Positions 14,937 through 23,300 of a DNA stretch of 25,047 bases are shown here, in pieces. The stretch is from Azonexaceae bacterium. Lineage in GTDB: Bacteria > Pseudomonadota > Gammaproteobacteria > Burkholderiales > Rhodocyclaceae. The notes beneath the pieces were generated by a model, which worked only from the letters and a program-made list of their open reading frames with translations, did not search any database and was not told the origin of the DNA. How positions within the stretch are numbered: the stretch's first letter is position 1; each line of letters starts with the position of its first letter. Location of the stretch: assembly GCA_009469665.1 (NCBI GenBank), contig SSTB01000120.1, positions 1 to 25,047 on the forward strand, written 5' to 3'. The position numbers were made by a program, and so were the translations under genes.

Positions 14937-15104
14937 CTAGTAGTCAGTCAGATAGGTTGGCGTGAATGCCGAGGCGCGCATCCGCGCCCGGATCGCGCGA
15001 AGCGAACCGCAGCCATAGCCGAAGCTCTGGCGAGGATGAGCGACAAAGCGAGCGGGGATGCGGGGCGGGCCGAACATCGCTGAACCTATGTGACCGCCTA
15101 CTAG
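14937..15104. repeat. Family 2 MITE-like element, copy 2
   Basis: This 168-base element is bounded by CTAG, with inverted termini CTAGTAGTCAGTCAGATAGG and CCTATGTGACCGCCTACTAG. It has the same orientation as copy 1. The right CTAG gives the TAG stop (15103-15101) of the conserved hypothetical gene downstream of prfB. The left end lies 20 bases upstream of the cupin start. Confidence 0.85.
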
Positions 15105-16318
15105 GCGCCGTGCAGCGGGAGCGCCGCGATGCGGCGTTCGATTTCGTCGGCCAGGCGGCGATAGGCCGGGCTGCCCGGGCCGCCGAAGCGGCGGCTGAAT
15201 TCCGGCTGGTGCAGGAATTCGGGTAGGTCGGCGAGGGAGGGCATGAAGTCTGCCTCGCCGAAGGGCCCGGCCAAGGCGGCCTCCAGGCGCGAGGAGCCGC
15301 CGGCCACCGCTTCACCGAAACGGGTTCCGGCCCGGTCGGCGGCCAGGTCGGCGAAGGAGAAGCCGCTGCCCCGGCGGGCGTCTTCCAGTTCCTTGTACAG
15401 ACCGACGGCGTCGGCGGCCGGTTCGCCGGCCCAGGCGGCCACGGCGGCCGAGACGCCGAAATGTTGGGCGCTGTCGTGGCGGTGCGCCAGTATCAGCTTG
15501 ACCCGGCGCGGCTGGGGCCAGGCCTTGGCTTGCGGGACCAGGGCGGCGAGATCCTTTTCGTACAGGTACACCGCCAGGACGAGGAGCGCCGCCTTGCGGC
15601 CGGGGCGGTCCCGGGCGTCGGAGAGAAGGGGCTTGAGGATTTCGGCCAGGGGGACGGGGCTGCCCGCGGCCCGATGGTCCACCAGGGCGGCGAGGGCCTT
15701 CTGAGCGGTCTCCAGGCGTGCCACTTCGGCGGGCTCCAGCGCGACGCTGCGGGCTTGGCGCAGGAGGTCCGGTTCCCAGACGTAGCGCACCACCAGGGCG
15801 TTGGCCTGGGCGTCGCGGGCCAGGGCGCGCACGGCAGCCTTGGCGCTGTGCCACTCGGCGTCGCGGTTGAAGCGGGCCAGCAGGGCGGTGAGGCCCTTTT
15901 CCGCCAGTCCGGCGGGCAGGGGAAGCTGGCCGACGGAAACGCTGCGCAGGCGCGGTTCGCCTTCCCCCAGGGCCACGGCGAGGCGCAGGTTGAGAAAGCG
16001 CCCGGCGGGCAGGGCGCGGGTGAAGCGCAGTTCCACCGCTTCGTCGGTAAGGGAAAGGGCGCCGCGGCCCTTCAGGTAGCGCCCCGCCAGGAAATTGGCC
16101 GCCTCGTCGAGCAGGGTCGCCGGCAGGGCCACTTGGCGGGTTTCGCCGCGCTGGAAGTGGCGGGGATCGTTGGCCTTGAACAGATCCCTGGCCTGCCCGA
16201 CCGCGCGGGGATTGAGGGCCTCGCCCCGCAGGACCAGGGGTTCGCCCTCCAGCGCCAGGGCCAGCAGGACGCCGACGCCGACCAGCAGGCCGAGGAGCAG
16301 GAGGGCGAGGCGTTTCAT
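15101..16318 (-). CDS. Conserved hypothetical protein with N-terminal membrane anchor
   Basis: This 405-residue protein starts MKRLALLLLGLLVGVGVLLALAL, a membrane anchor or uncleaved signal, so most of it should lie in the periplasm. The remainder is Ala/Leu-rich with no recognised catalytic motif; segments include QARDLFKANDPRHFQRGETR, an alpha-helical middle, and HRHDSAQHFGVSAAVAAWAG followed by FSFADLAADRAGTRFGE, which looks like a lysozyme-like or regulatory helical fold but is not assigned. ATG 16318 is 12 bases after the prfB stop, so it is probably co-transcribed with prfB. The usual prfB neighbour lysS is not here. The TAG stop is formed by the end of a family 2 repeat, so the native C-terminus may have been slightly changed by insertion. 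Confidence 0.75.
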   Translation of the reverse strand: MKRLALLLLGLLVGVGVLLALALEGEPLVLRGEALNPRAVGQARDLFKANDPRHFQRGETRQVALPATLLDEAANFLAGRYLKGRGALSLTDEAVELRFTRALPAGRFLNLRLAVALGEGEPRLRSVSVGQLPLPAGLAEKGLTALLARFNRDAEWHSAKAAVRALARDAQANALVVRYVWEPDLLRQARSVALEPAEVARLETAQKALAALVDHRAAGSPVPLAEILKPLLSDARDRPGRKAALLVLAVYLYEKDLAALVPQAKAWPQPRRVKLILAHRHDSAQHFGVSAAVAAWAGEPAADAVGLYKELEDARRGSGFSFADLAADRAGTRFGEAVAGGSSRLEAALAGPFGEADFMPSLADLPEFLHQPEFSRRFGGPGSPAYRRLADEIERRIAALPLHGA

Positions 16319-16330
16319 GCGCAAGGGCTC

Positions 16331-17435
16331 TTAGACGCCCTGCTTCAGACTGGCCTCGATGAAGGCGTCGAGGTCGCCGTCGAGAACCGCCTGGGTATTG
16401 CCCACTTCGTAATTGGTGCGCAGATCCTTGATGCGGGACTGGTCCAGCACGTAGGAGCGGATCTGGTGGCCCCAGCCGATGTCGGACTTGGCGTCTTCCA
16501 GCTTCTGCTGTTCGGCCTGCTGCTTGCGCAACGCGTGCTCGTAGAGGCGGGCCCGCAGCATCTTCCAGGCTTCGTCACGGTTTCTGTGCTGGGAACGGTC
16601 GTTCTGGCACTGGACGACGATGTTGGTCGGGATGTGGGTGAGGCGCACCGCCGAGTCGGTCTTGTTGATGTGCTGGCCGCCGGCGCCGGAGGCACGGAAG
16701 GTGTCGGTGCGCACGTCGGCGGGGTTGATCTCGATTTCGATGGAGTCATCGACTTCCGGATAGACGAAGACCGAGGTGAAGCTGGTATGGCGCCGCGCGT
16801 TGGAGTCGAAGGGGCTCTTGCGCACCAGGCGGTGGATGCCGGTCTCGGTGCGCAGGGTGCCGTAGCAGTAGTCGCCGGTGAATTTGATCGTGGCGCTCTT
16901 GATGCCGGCCACGTCGCCTTCGGACTCTTCCATGACTTCGACGCCGAAGCCCTTCTTCTCGCCGTACTTGACGTACATGCGCAGCAGCATGGAAGCCCAA
17001 TCCTGGGCCTCGGTGCCGCCGGCACCGGCCTGGATTTCCAGGAAGCAGGGGTTGGGATCCTGGGGGTTGTTGAACATGCGGCGGAATTCCAGGGCGGCAA
17101 TCTTTTCTTCCAGCCCGGCGTTGTCGGCTTCCACCGAGAGCAGGGTCTCGTCGTCGCCTTCCTCCTTGCCCAGGGCGAAGAGTTCACGACCGTCGTCGAT
17201 GCCTTGCTGGACGTCTTCCAGCACCAGCACGATGTTTTCCAGGGATTTCTTTTCCCGCCCCAGTTCCTGGGCGCGCTGGGCGTCGTCCCAGATTCTGGGG
17301 TCTTCCAGTTCCTGGTTGAGGAGGGTCAGGCGTTCGCGCTTGTGATCGTAGTCAAAGATACCTCCGCAGATCGGTGGCGCGCTGCGCCAGGTCGTCGAGG
17401 GCGTTGGAGATGCTGTTCTGGCGTTCTGCTTCCAT
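16331..17435 (-). CDS. prfB: Peptide chain release factor 2, with programmed +1 frameshift
   Basis: RF2 ends translation at UGA and UAA. The gene starts at ATG 17435 and reads 27 codons ([20 protein letters not shown] then TDLRRYL) to an in-frame TGA at 17354-17352. The classic autoregulatory signal is present: an internal AGG at 17363-17361, then TATCTTTGAC. A +1 shift on CTT continues as [20 protein letters not shown] to the stop at 16331, giving 367 residues. The stop-codon-recognition SPF is at 207-209 and the catalytic GGQ at 252-254, within two residues of E. coli positions. When RF2 is scarce, the slow TGA favours frameshifting, so the factor controls its own level. A single open frame starting at 17230 misses the N-terminus. 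Confidence 0.96.
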
Positions 17436-17467
17436 GGAATTCGTTCCGCAAATGTTGCAAAGCGGCA

Positions 17468-17473
17468 ATTATA
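17468..17473 (-). promoter_or_regulatory. -10 box upstream of prfB
   Basis: TATAAT on the minus strand, 33 bases before the prfB ATG. There is no recognisable -35 box. Confidence 0.4.
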
Positions 17474-17500
17474 GCCGGGGCGGTCGGCATCCCGGGGCGA

Positions 17501-17528
17501 TTGACGCTCCGGGCCCCTGCGCTACAGT
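17501..17528 (+). promoter_or_regulatory. Sigma-70-type promoter of gabD
   Basis: TTGACG at 17501-17506 and TACAGT at 17523-17528 are 16 bases apart, and the -10 box lies 30 bases before the gabD start. It is divergent from the prfB promoter, with about 30 bases between their core elements. Confidence 0.55.
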
Positions 17529-17558
17529 GCTGCCTGAAACTCATTCCCGCGAGACGCC

Positions 17559-19019
17559 ATGAAGCTGAACGACCCCTCCCTCTGGAAGAGCAGGGCCTAC
17601 CTCGACGGCCGCTGGGTCGAGGCCGACGACGGCGCGAGCTTCGCCGTCGACAATCCTGCCGACGGCCTTGAAATTGCCCGCGTCGCCGACCTGGGGCCCC
17701 GGGAGACGGAGGCCGCCATCGCGGCCGCCGCTGCGGCCCTGCCGGCCTGGCGGGCGCGCACGGCCAGAGACAGGGCGGCGGTGCTGCGCCGCTGGCACGA
17801 TCTGATCCTCGATCACACGGAGGATCTGGCGACCCTCATGACCCTGGAGCAGGGCAAGCCCCTGGCGGAGGCCCGGGGCGAGGTGGCCTACGGTGCGTCC
17901 TTCGTCGAATGGTTCGCCGAGGAGGGCAAGCGCGTCTATGGCGACCTGATCCCCTCGCCGGCGACGGACCGGCGCCTTCTGGTGCTCAAGCAGCCGGTGG
18001 GGGTGACGGCGGCAATCACGCCCTGGAACTTCCCCTTGGCCATGATCACCCGCAAGGTGGCGCCGGCCCTGGCCGCCGGCTGCACCTCGGTGGTCAAGCC
18101 GGCCGAGGCGACGCCATTGTCGGCCCTTGCCCTGGCCGAACTGGCGGTGCGGGCGGGGATTCCTCCCGGTGTCCTCAACGTGGTGACCACGGCGCGGCCG
18201 GCGCTGGTGGGCGAGACGCTCACCGCCAGCCCCCTGGTGCGCAAGCTCTCCTTCACCGGCTCTACCCCCGTGGGCAAGCGCCTCATGGCCCAGTGCGCCG
18301 GGACGGTGAAGCGCCTTTCCCTGGAACTAGGGGGCAACGCGCCCTTCATCGTCTTCGACGACGCCGACCTCGACGCCGCCGTGCGGGGCGCCCTGCTTTC
18401 CAAGTACCGCAATGCGGGCCAGACCTGTGTCTGCGCCAACCGAATCCTTGTGCAGGACGGCATTCACGAGGCATTCGCCACCCGTCTGGCGCAGGCGGTT
18501 TCCGGCCTGGCGGTGGGCGATGGCTTCGATCTGCAAACCCAGGTGGGGCCGCTCATCAACGCCGCCGCGCTGGATAAGGTGGAGCGTCTGGTGGCCGACG
18601 CCATGGCCCGGGGCGCGCAGGCGCTGGTGGGGGGGAGCCGCCACGCCAGGGGCGGCCACTTTTACGCCCCTACCGTGCTCACCGGGGCGACGCCGGCCAT
18701 GGCCTTGGCCGAGGAGGAAATCTTCGGGCCGGTGGCGCCGCTCTTCCGTTTCGGGAGCGAGGATGAGGCCGTGGCACTGGCCAACGCCACCCGCTCCGGG
18801 TTGGCCGCCTACTTCTACGCCCGCGACCTGGGTCGCGTCTGGCGAGTGGCGGAACGCCTGGAGTACGGCATGGTGGCGGTCAACGAGGGCATCCTGTCCA
18901 ACGAGGTGGCGCCCTTCGGCGGGGTGAAGGAATCCGGCATCGGCCGCGAGGGCTCCCGCTACGGCATCGACGAATACCTGGAGATGAAGTACGTCTGCCT
19001 GGGGGGGCTGGCTTCCTGA
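17559..19019 (+). CDS. gabD: NAD(P)+-dependent succinate-semialdehyde dehydrogenase
   Basis: This 486-residue aldehyde dehydrogenase matches GabD, which oxidises succinate semialdehyde to succinate at the end of the 4-aminobutyrate pathway. Visible features are the N-terminal DGRWVEA, the nucleotide-binding VGVTAAITPWNFPLAM and KPAEATPLSALALAEL, FTGSTPVGKRL, the catalytic Glu in LELGGNAPF, the catalytic Cys in NAGQTCVCANRI (with the second Cys two residues on, as in GabD), EEIFGPVAPLF and the C-terminal SRYGIDEYLEMKYVC. The length is that of the family. No gabT aminotransferase is adjacent. Its TGA stop forms the left edge of a family 1 element. Confidence 0.88.
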   Translation: MKLNDPSLWKSRAYLDGRWVEADDGASFAVDNPADGLEIARVADLGPRETEAAIAAAAAALPAWRARTARDRAAVLRRWHDLILDHTEDLATLMTLEQGKPLAEARGEVAYGASFVEWFAEEGKRVYGDLIPSPATDRRLLVLKQPVGVTAAITPWNFPLAMITRKVAPALAAGCTSVVKPAEATPLSALALAELAVRAGIPPGVLNVVTTARPALVGETLTASPLVRKLSFTGSTPVGKRLMAQCAGTVKRLSLELGGNAPFIVFDDADLDAAVRGALLSKYRNAGQTCVCANRILVQDGIHEAFATRLAQAVSGLAVGDGFDLQTQVGPLINAAALDKVERLVADAMARGAQALVGGSRHARGGHFYAPTVLTGATPAMALAEEEIFGPVAPLFRFGSEDEAVALANATRSGLAAYFYARDLGRVWRVAERLEYGMVAVNEGILSNEVAPFGGVKESGIGREGSRYGIDEYLEMKYVCLGGLAS

Positions 19020-19178
19020 GAGCCTGTGAAAATTTCATTCACCCCCTCTCGTCATGCCCAGCCGCGCCCGCTCGGCGTTGCCAATGCTCGCCATAGCCCG
19101 GGTTATGGCTGGGCTTGGCGCCTTGATCGTGCACAGATGTGCACGCCGCTCGGCTGCTCCCGAAAAATTCACAGGCTC
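19020..19178 (+). repeat. Family 1 MITE-like element, copy 2
   Basis: This 159-base element has termini GAGCCTGTGAAAATTT and AAAAATTCACAGGCTC and is flanked on both sides by TGA (19017-19019 and 19179-19181). It has the same length and orientation as copy 1 at 11435. The interior has CCATAGCC/GGTTATGG hairpin arms (19090-19110) and the palindrome GTGCACAGATGTGCAC. The left TGA is the stop codon of gabD. A short frame starting MPSRARSALPMLAIA inside is shared with copy 1 and is regarded as repeat-derived. Confidence 0.85.
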
Positions 19179-19230
19179 TGAGCCGGCCGGCGCCGCCCCC
19201 GGTCCCATCGGCGGGGGGCGGGAGAGGCTC

Positions 19231-19584
19231 TCAGTCGGCCCGGTGCAGGTGCAGTTCGCCGGTGTTGCTGCGGGTGGCGTTGATGACCACCTGGCTGATC
19301 TGGACCTGGGGGGACACATCGGTGTAGTTGGGGATGTCGGCCATGATGACGCCTTCGTGGGGACCGAAGGCGGCCTGGAAGGCTTCCACGCTGTCGAAGA
19401 ACAGATGGCATACGGCGGCGAAGGGCGCACCGCCGCCTTCGCCCGCGACCCCCGCATCGACGGCGATGCCCTTGCAGGCCGCCCCTAGCTTGTCGCGCAC
19501 CATGGGCATGTGGCTGTTGCAGTAATACTCCAGGTCGAAGTGGCTGCCCGGGGCGTTGGGGTAGAGCACGGATACCTTGATCAT
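19231..19584 (-). CDS. EthD-family protein
   Basis: This 117-residue protein belongs to the EthD family of small ferredoxin-like alpha/beta barrel proteins. Family features are the N-terminal IKVSVLYPNAPGSHFDLEYY, the CNSHMPMVRDKLG segment carrying the conserved His, and HLFFDSVEAFQAAFGPHEGV. A GGAGG site lies 8 bases upstream of ATG 19584. Some EthD proteins are associated with oxidative degradation of ethers; most have no known function, and nothing here points to a substrate. It converges on gabD and the family 1 element. Confidence 0.85.
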   Translation of the reverse strand: MIKVSVLYPNAPGSHFDLEYYCNSHMPMVRDKLGAACKGIAVDAGVAGEGGGAPFAAVCHLFFDSVEAFQAAFGPHEGVIMADIPNYTDVSPQVQISQVVINATRSNTGELHLHRAD

Positions 19585-19681
19585 GGCGATGCCTCCATGT
19601 GGGTTGGGCGACGAAAACGGAATGGCGGATCGAGTTGCCGCAGGAGGCCGGCCAACGAGCCCTGCGCCCTTGGCGCGACCG

Positions 19682-20407
19682 CTATTCCTTCTTTTTCCAG
19701 AATCGTTTGATGCCGAAATCGAGCGGCGGTGCCTCGACCTCGGGTTCCTTCGGGGCCTCGGGGGGCGCGTCCCGGTTGGCCATGCGCATGATGTCGGCGT
19801 TGAGGGCGTTGGTGTCGACGCCGTAGCAGCCCTGCAGGTCGATTTCCTCGATTTCGGCACCAGCCTTGGCCATCCATTCGGGTACTTCCGGCGCGAAAGG
19901 CGCGGGTGCGGGGGGCGGGGGCGCCGCGGCGGCGGAATTGGTCGTCTCGGCAGCGGGGCCGTGGTTGGGGTCAACGGCGGCGGGCCGTGGCACCGGGGCC
20001 GAGGGCGGTGCGCCGGCGGCGAGGCGGGTAGCCTCGCGGCCGGCCCGGTTGGCGATGCCCTGGGCGGCGAGTTTTTCGGCCAGGGTGAGGCCGATGTCCA
20101 GGCCGGCGGGAATTTCAGTCCCCAGTTCAACCAGCAGGCGGACGGCATCCTTCTTGCCACCGCGACGGGCGACGGCCAGCAGGCTCTCGGCCCGGCTGTC
20201 GCTGCGCAGCAGGTTGACCTCGGCGCCGCGGGAAACCAGGCTGCGGATGATGTCCAAATGGCCGTTGTAGGCGGCGATGCGCAGGGGCAGGCCGGGGATG
20301 CCGATATTGTCGGGCAGGTTGGGGTCGGCCCCGGCATCCAGGGCGGCATTGACGGCGGCGGGGTCGCCGGCCCGCAGGGCGGCAATGAGTTGATCGGTGG
20401 GGCGCAT
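19682..20407 (-). CDS. Ankyrin-repeat protein with proline-rich linker
   Basis: This 241-residue protein begins with about three ankyrin repeats: DQLIAALRAGDPAAVNAALDAGADPNLPDN, GLPLRIAAYNGHLDIIRSLVSRGAEVN and SLLAVARRGGKKDAVRLLVE, read in order over residues 4-100. A Pro/Ala-rich linker (about 140-180) follows, then an acidic segment with AGAEIEEIDLQGCYGVDTNA and a basic tail FGIKRFWKKKE. No signal peptide is seen, so it probably binds protein partners in the cytoplasm. ATG 20407 is chosen because a CATAAT -10-like box lies at 20447-20452; in-frame ATGs at 20443 and 20485 are also possible and none has a good ribosome-binding site. Confidence 0.72.
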   Translation of the reverse strand: MRPTDQLIAALRAGDPAAVNAALDAGADPNLPDNIGIPGLPLRIAAYNGHLDIIRSLVSRGAEVNLLRSDSRAESLLAVARRGGKKDAVRLLVELGTEIPAGLDIGLTLAEKLAAQGIANRAGREATRLAAGAPPSAPVPRPAAVDPNHGPAAETTNSAAAAPPPPAPAPFAPEVPEWMAKAGAEIEEIDLQGCYGVDTNALNADIMRMANRDAPPEAPKEPEVEAPPLDFGIKRFWKKKE

Positions 20408-20536
20408 GGTCGGGACGGGGGCGGCGTGGGGCGGGACGAGCATGGGAATTATGAGCTTCGGCCGGAAAAACGTTAACCGGGACATGGAATGGCGCGGCGG
20501 TCCGGGACACAAAGCATTCCGGGACTCGACAAGCGG

Positions 20537-22240
20537 TCAACCGAGGTTTCCGGGTTCAAGATACTCCACCGTGAGCTGGGGATTCTGCACCCCCATGTAT
20601 TCATTGACCGCCAGGCGAAAGGCGATGCGGGCTCGAGGGCCGGGCTGTGCAGCGAAATTGAACTGGATGGCGTCGATGCGGGAGCTTCCCTTGCGCAGAC
20701 GCAGCTTCAAATGCTTGTCCTTGAGAATTTTCTGCTGCTCGACCTCGAATTCGTCCAGGAAGAGGGGCGCCGGGAAGCCCTGGCCCCAGACCTCCTGTTC
20801 CAGGAGACGGGCGATTTCCAGGGAGATGTAGGCCGTTTCGAGGCCGCCGTCGGTTTCCAGGGTGCGGGTGAGGTCGGCAGGATCCAGGAGCTCGGCGGCG
20901 ATGCGCGCGAAAAGTTCGGCGAAGCGGGGGAAGTCCTCCTCCCGCAGGGTCGCCCCGGCCGCCATGGCGTGACCGCCAAAGCGCACCAGCAGGCCAGGGG
21001 CGCGCTTGACCACCAGGTCCAGGGCGTCGCGCAGGTGCAGGCCGGGGATGGAGCGGCCGGAACCCTTGAGGAGGCCGCTTTCTCCGCGGGCAAAGGCGAA
21101 GACCGGCCGATGCAGGCGGTCCTTCAGCCGGGCGGCCAGGATGCCCACCACGCCTTCGTGCCAGTCGGGGTCGAAGAGGGCCATGCCCGGCGCGTCGCCG
21201 GCGTCTCCCAGGCGGTCCAGGAGTTCCAGGGCCTGGGCCTGCATGTCGGCCTCGATCTCGCGCCGCTCGCGGTTGAGGCCGTCGAGTTTCTGGGCGATGG
21301 CCAGGGCCCGGGCGGGGTCGTCGGTGACGAGGCATTCGATGCCCAGACCCATGTCGGCCAGACGTCCGGCGGCGTTGAGGCGGGGACCCAGGACAAAGCC
21401 CAGGTCGAAGGCGGTGGCAGCCCGGGGGTCGCGGCCGCAGGCGGCGAAGAGGGCCGCGAGGCCGGGCTTGACCTGGCCCTGGCGCATGCGGGAGAGGCCC
21501 TGGCTGACCAGAATGCGGTTATTGCGGTCCAGACGCACCACGTCGGCGACAGTGCCCAGGGCGACCAGGTCGAGGAGGTTGCCCAGCTTTGGTTCCGGCT
21601 GGGCGGCGAAGGCGCCGCGGCGGCGCATTTCGGCCCGCAGGGCGAGCATGACGTAGAACATGACGCCGCAGCCGGCCAGGGATTTGGACGCAAAGCCGCA
21701 GCCGGGCTGGTTGGGATTGACGATGCAGTCCGCTGCGGGCAGGGTCTCGCCGGGCAGGTGATGGTCGGTGACCAGGACGGCGATGCCCAGTTCCCGTGCC
21801 CGGGCGACGCCTTCCAGGCTGGCAATGCCGTTATCGACGGTGACGATGAGGTCGGGCTGGCGCTCCGACGCGAGGTCGACGATTTCCGGCGAGAGGCCGT
21901 AGCCCAGCTTGAAACGGTCCGGCACCAGGTACTCGACGCAGGCGCCGAAGGCCCTGAGGGCGCGCAGGCCGATGGCGCAGGCCGTGGCACCGTCGCAGTC
22001 GTAGTCGGCGACGATGAGGATGCGGGCCTCGGCTTCGATGGCGTCGGCCAGGAGGATGGCGGCTTCGTCGGCCCGGGTGAGGGTCTGGGGGGGAAGCAGG
22101 TGCTTGAGGTCGTAATCGAGTTCGCTGCGGTCGGCGACGCCCCGGGCGGCGTAGAGGCGAGCCAGAAGCGGATGCAGGCCCTGCTGTTCGAGTTGCCAGG
22201 CGGAGCGGGCTGGAATGGTTCGGGATACGAGGCGGGTCAT
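20537..22240 (-). CDS. recJ: Single-stranded-DNA-specific exonuclease RecJ
   Basis: This 567-residue protein is RecJ, the 5'-3' single-strand exonuclease of recombination and mismatch repair. The DHH phosphoesterase motifs are intact: VADYDCDGATA at 78-88, VTVDNGIAS near 133-141 and TDHHLPGE with DHH at 159-161. The later GLGPRLNAAGR-type segment (GFVLGPRLNAAGRLADMG) and DHHA1 motif RFGGHAMAAGATL are present, followed by the C-terminal OB-like domain. Start ATG 22240 overlaps the stop of the upstream gene in an ATGA junction, so the two are translationally coupled. Length is normal. Confidence 0.95.
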   Translation of the reverse strand: MTRLVSRTIPARSAWQLEQQGLHPLLARLYAARGVADRSELDYDLKHLLPPQTLTRADEAAILLADAIEAEARILIVADYDCDGATACAIGLRALRAFGACVEYLVPDRFKLGYGLSPEIVDLASERQPDLIVTVDNGIASLEGVARARELGIAVLVTDHHLPGETLPAADCIVNPNQPGCGFASKSLAGCGVMFYVMLALRAEMRRRGAFAAQPEPKLGNLLDLVALGTVADVVRLDRNNRILVSQGLSRMRQGQVKPGLAALFAACGRDPRAATAFDLGFVLGPRLNAAGRLADMGLGIECLVTDDPARALAIAQKLDGLNRERREIEADMQAQALELLDRLGDAGDAPGMALFDPDWHEGVVGILAARLKDRLHRPVFAFARGESGLLKGSGRSIPGLHLRDALDLVVKRAPGLLVRFGGHAMAAGATLREEDFPRFAELFARIAAELLDPADLTRTLETDGGLETAYISLEIARLLEQEVWGQGFPAPLFLDEFEVEQQKILKDKHLKLRLRKGSSRIDAIQFNFAAQPGPRARIAFRLAVNEYMGVQNPQLTVEYLEPGNLG

Positions 22241-23259
22241 GCGGCAAGGCTCCGGGCCAGGGCGGCGAGGTCGGCAGGGCGGCGCCAGAAGCGCCAGCGG
22301 GCACCCGCTTCCAGGCGCCAAGCGAGGGCGCCGTACACGGTGGGCGCCAGGAGGGTGAGGGATTTCAGGCGCCCCAGAGCCCGGGCCGCCGGGGCGAACC
22401 AGGCCGCGTCGAGGCCCGCGAGGATGGCGCGCCAGCGGGCGGAATCTTCGTAGAGTACTGCGGACAGGGGTGCATCCAGGACCGCGATGGCGCGCTCCGC
22501 AGGGGCAGCAGCGAGCAGGGCGTCCAGTCCGGCGGGCAACGGCAGGGCCTGGACGGCGGCGCTGCGGGCCAGACCTTGCGCGAGAGGGTCGTCAGCGTGG
22601 AGGCAGGCGAAGGGGGCGGGCGGGGCGTCCCCCAGGGCGCCGGCCCCCCAGAGCCAGAGGCCATTGACCGCCGGCAGCCCTCGGGCGGCGCGGGCCTCGT
22701 TGACCGGGTGGCCGTGCAGCACCATCTGGATTTCGTTCAGGACAGATTGCAGGGGGGAAGCGGCCTGACCCCGGTCCAGACGACGGCCGGCCACGGCGGA
22801 CAGTGGCGGGGTGGCGAAGGCGACGGGTCGGGCAAGGCGGAGTAGCCAGCGACGGGGCGTGAGGGCATGGAAGCTGCCCAGGTCGGCGAATTCGCGATTG
22901 AGAGCGGCGACGAGTTCCACAGCCTCCTGCGCGGCCAGCTCGAAGGCCCCGGCGTCGGCCAGGACCACGCGCTCGTGGTGAAAGCGCAGGTGCACCGGGT
23001 CGGCGCACAGCCAGCAGGCGTCGCCCGGGGTCAGGGCCCCTGGAGCCTGTTCCCCGAGGAGGCGCAGGGCGGCCAGGGGCGCGTCGGCGCCGCGGCCCCA
23101 GGCGGCGGCAAGGGCGTGTTCGTAGGGCAGGGCGGGCTGCCGCTCGCAGGGGGCGTGGCCCAAAAGCCAGGCCAGGCCAGGCAGGGCGAGGCCTTTCCAG
23201 GCGGCTTGGTCGGCGGGTTCCGGCCAGAGCAGTTCGGGGACGAGAAGGGTCAGATGCAT
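22237..23259 (-). CDS. Conserved hypothetical protein coupled to recJ
   Basis: This 340-residue protein begins MHLTLLVPELLWPEPADQAA and ends with ARWRFWRRPADLAALARSL. It has GDACWLCADPVHLRFHHERV near residue 100 and VNGLWLWGAGALG near 220, sequences I associate with a betaproteobacterial family sometimes annotated as phosphoglycerate mutase or regulatory protein; I cannot see the mutase catalytic residues and leave the function open. ATG 23259 is preferred over ATG 23325, whose extra residues are Pro-rich and lie in repetitive DNA. The stop overlaps the recJ start (ATGA), so a role connected with RecJ is possible. Confidence 0.75.
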   Translation of the reverse strand: MHLTLLVPELLWPEPADQAAWKGLALPGLAWLLGHAPCERQPALPYEHALAAAWGRGADAPLAALRLLGEQAPGALTPGDACWLCADPVHLRFHHERVVLADAGAFELAAQEAVELVAALNREFADLGSFHALTPRRWLLRLARPVAFATPPLSAVAGRRLDRGQAASPLQSVLNEIQMVLHGHPVNEARAARGLPAVNGLWLWGAGALGDAPPAPFACLHADDPLAQGLARSAAVQALPLPAGLDALLAAAPAERAIAVLDAPLSAVLYEDSARWRAILAGLDAAWFAPAARALGRLKSLTLLAPTVYGALAWRLEAGARWRFWRRPADLAALARSLAA

Positions 23260-23274
23260 CGGGGAAAGCGGGGC

Positions 23275-23300
23275 GGGGAAGCGAGGCGGGGAAGCGAGGT
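23275..23300. repeat. Short tandem repeat, 2 x 13 bases
   Basis: GGGGAAGCGAGG with a following C or T occurs twice in direct tandem, just upstream of the minus-strand gene starting at 23259. It lies in the divergent region shared with lolC. Confidence 0.5.

Noticed and set aside
15461..17671. A 736-codon plus-strand frame opposite the hypothetical gene and prfB
   Set aside because: It is antisense to prfB, whose frame contains the GGQ and SPF motifs; it is a codon-bias shadow.
19054..19181. Short frames inside the two family 1 elements (MPSRARSALPMLAIA and MPRCARSASPMLAVA)
   Set aside because: Both copies carry a related frame, but the changes between them are spread over all codon positions and there is no ribosome-binding site. 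It is more likely a by-product of the repeat, though a codon-level comparison of many copies would settle it.
20489..22453. A 654-codon plus-strand frame opposite recJ
   Set aside because: It is antisense to the recJ DHH motifs and has Gly/Gln-rich low-complexity translation, so it is a shadow.
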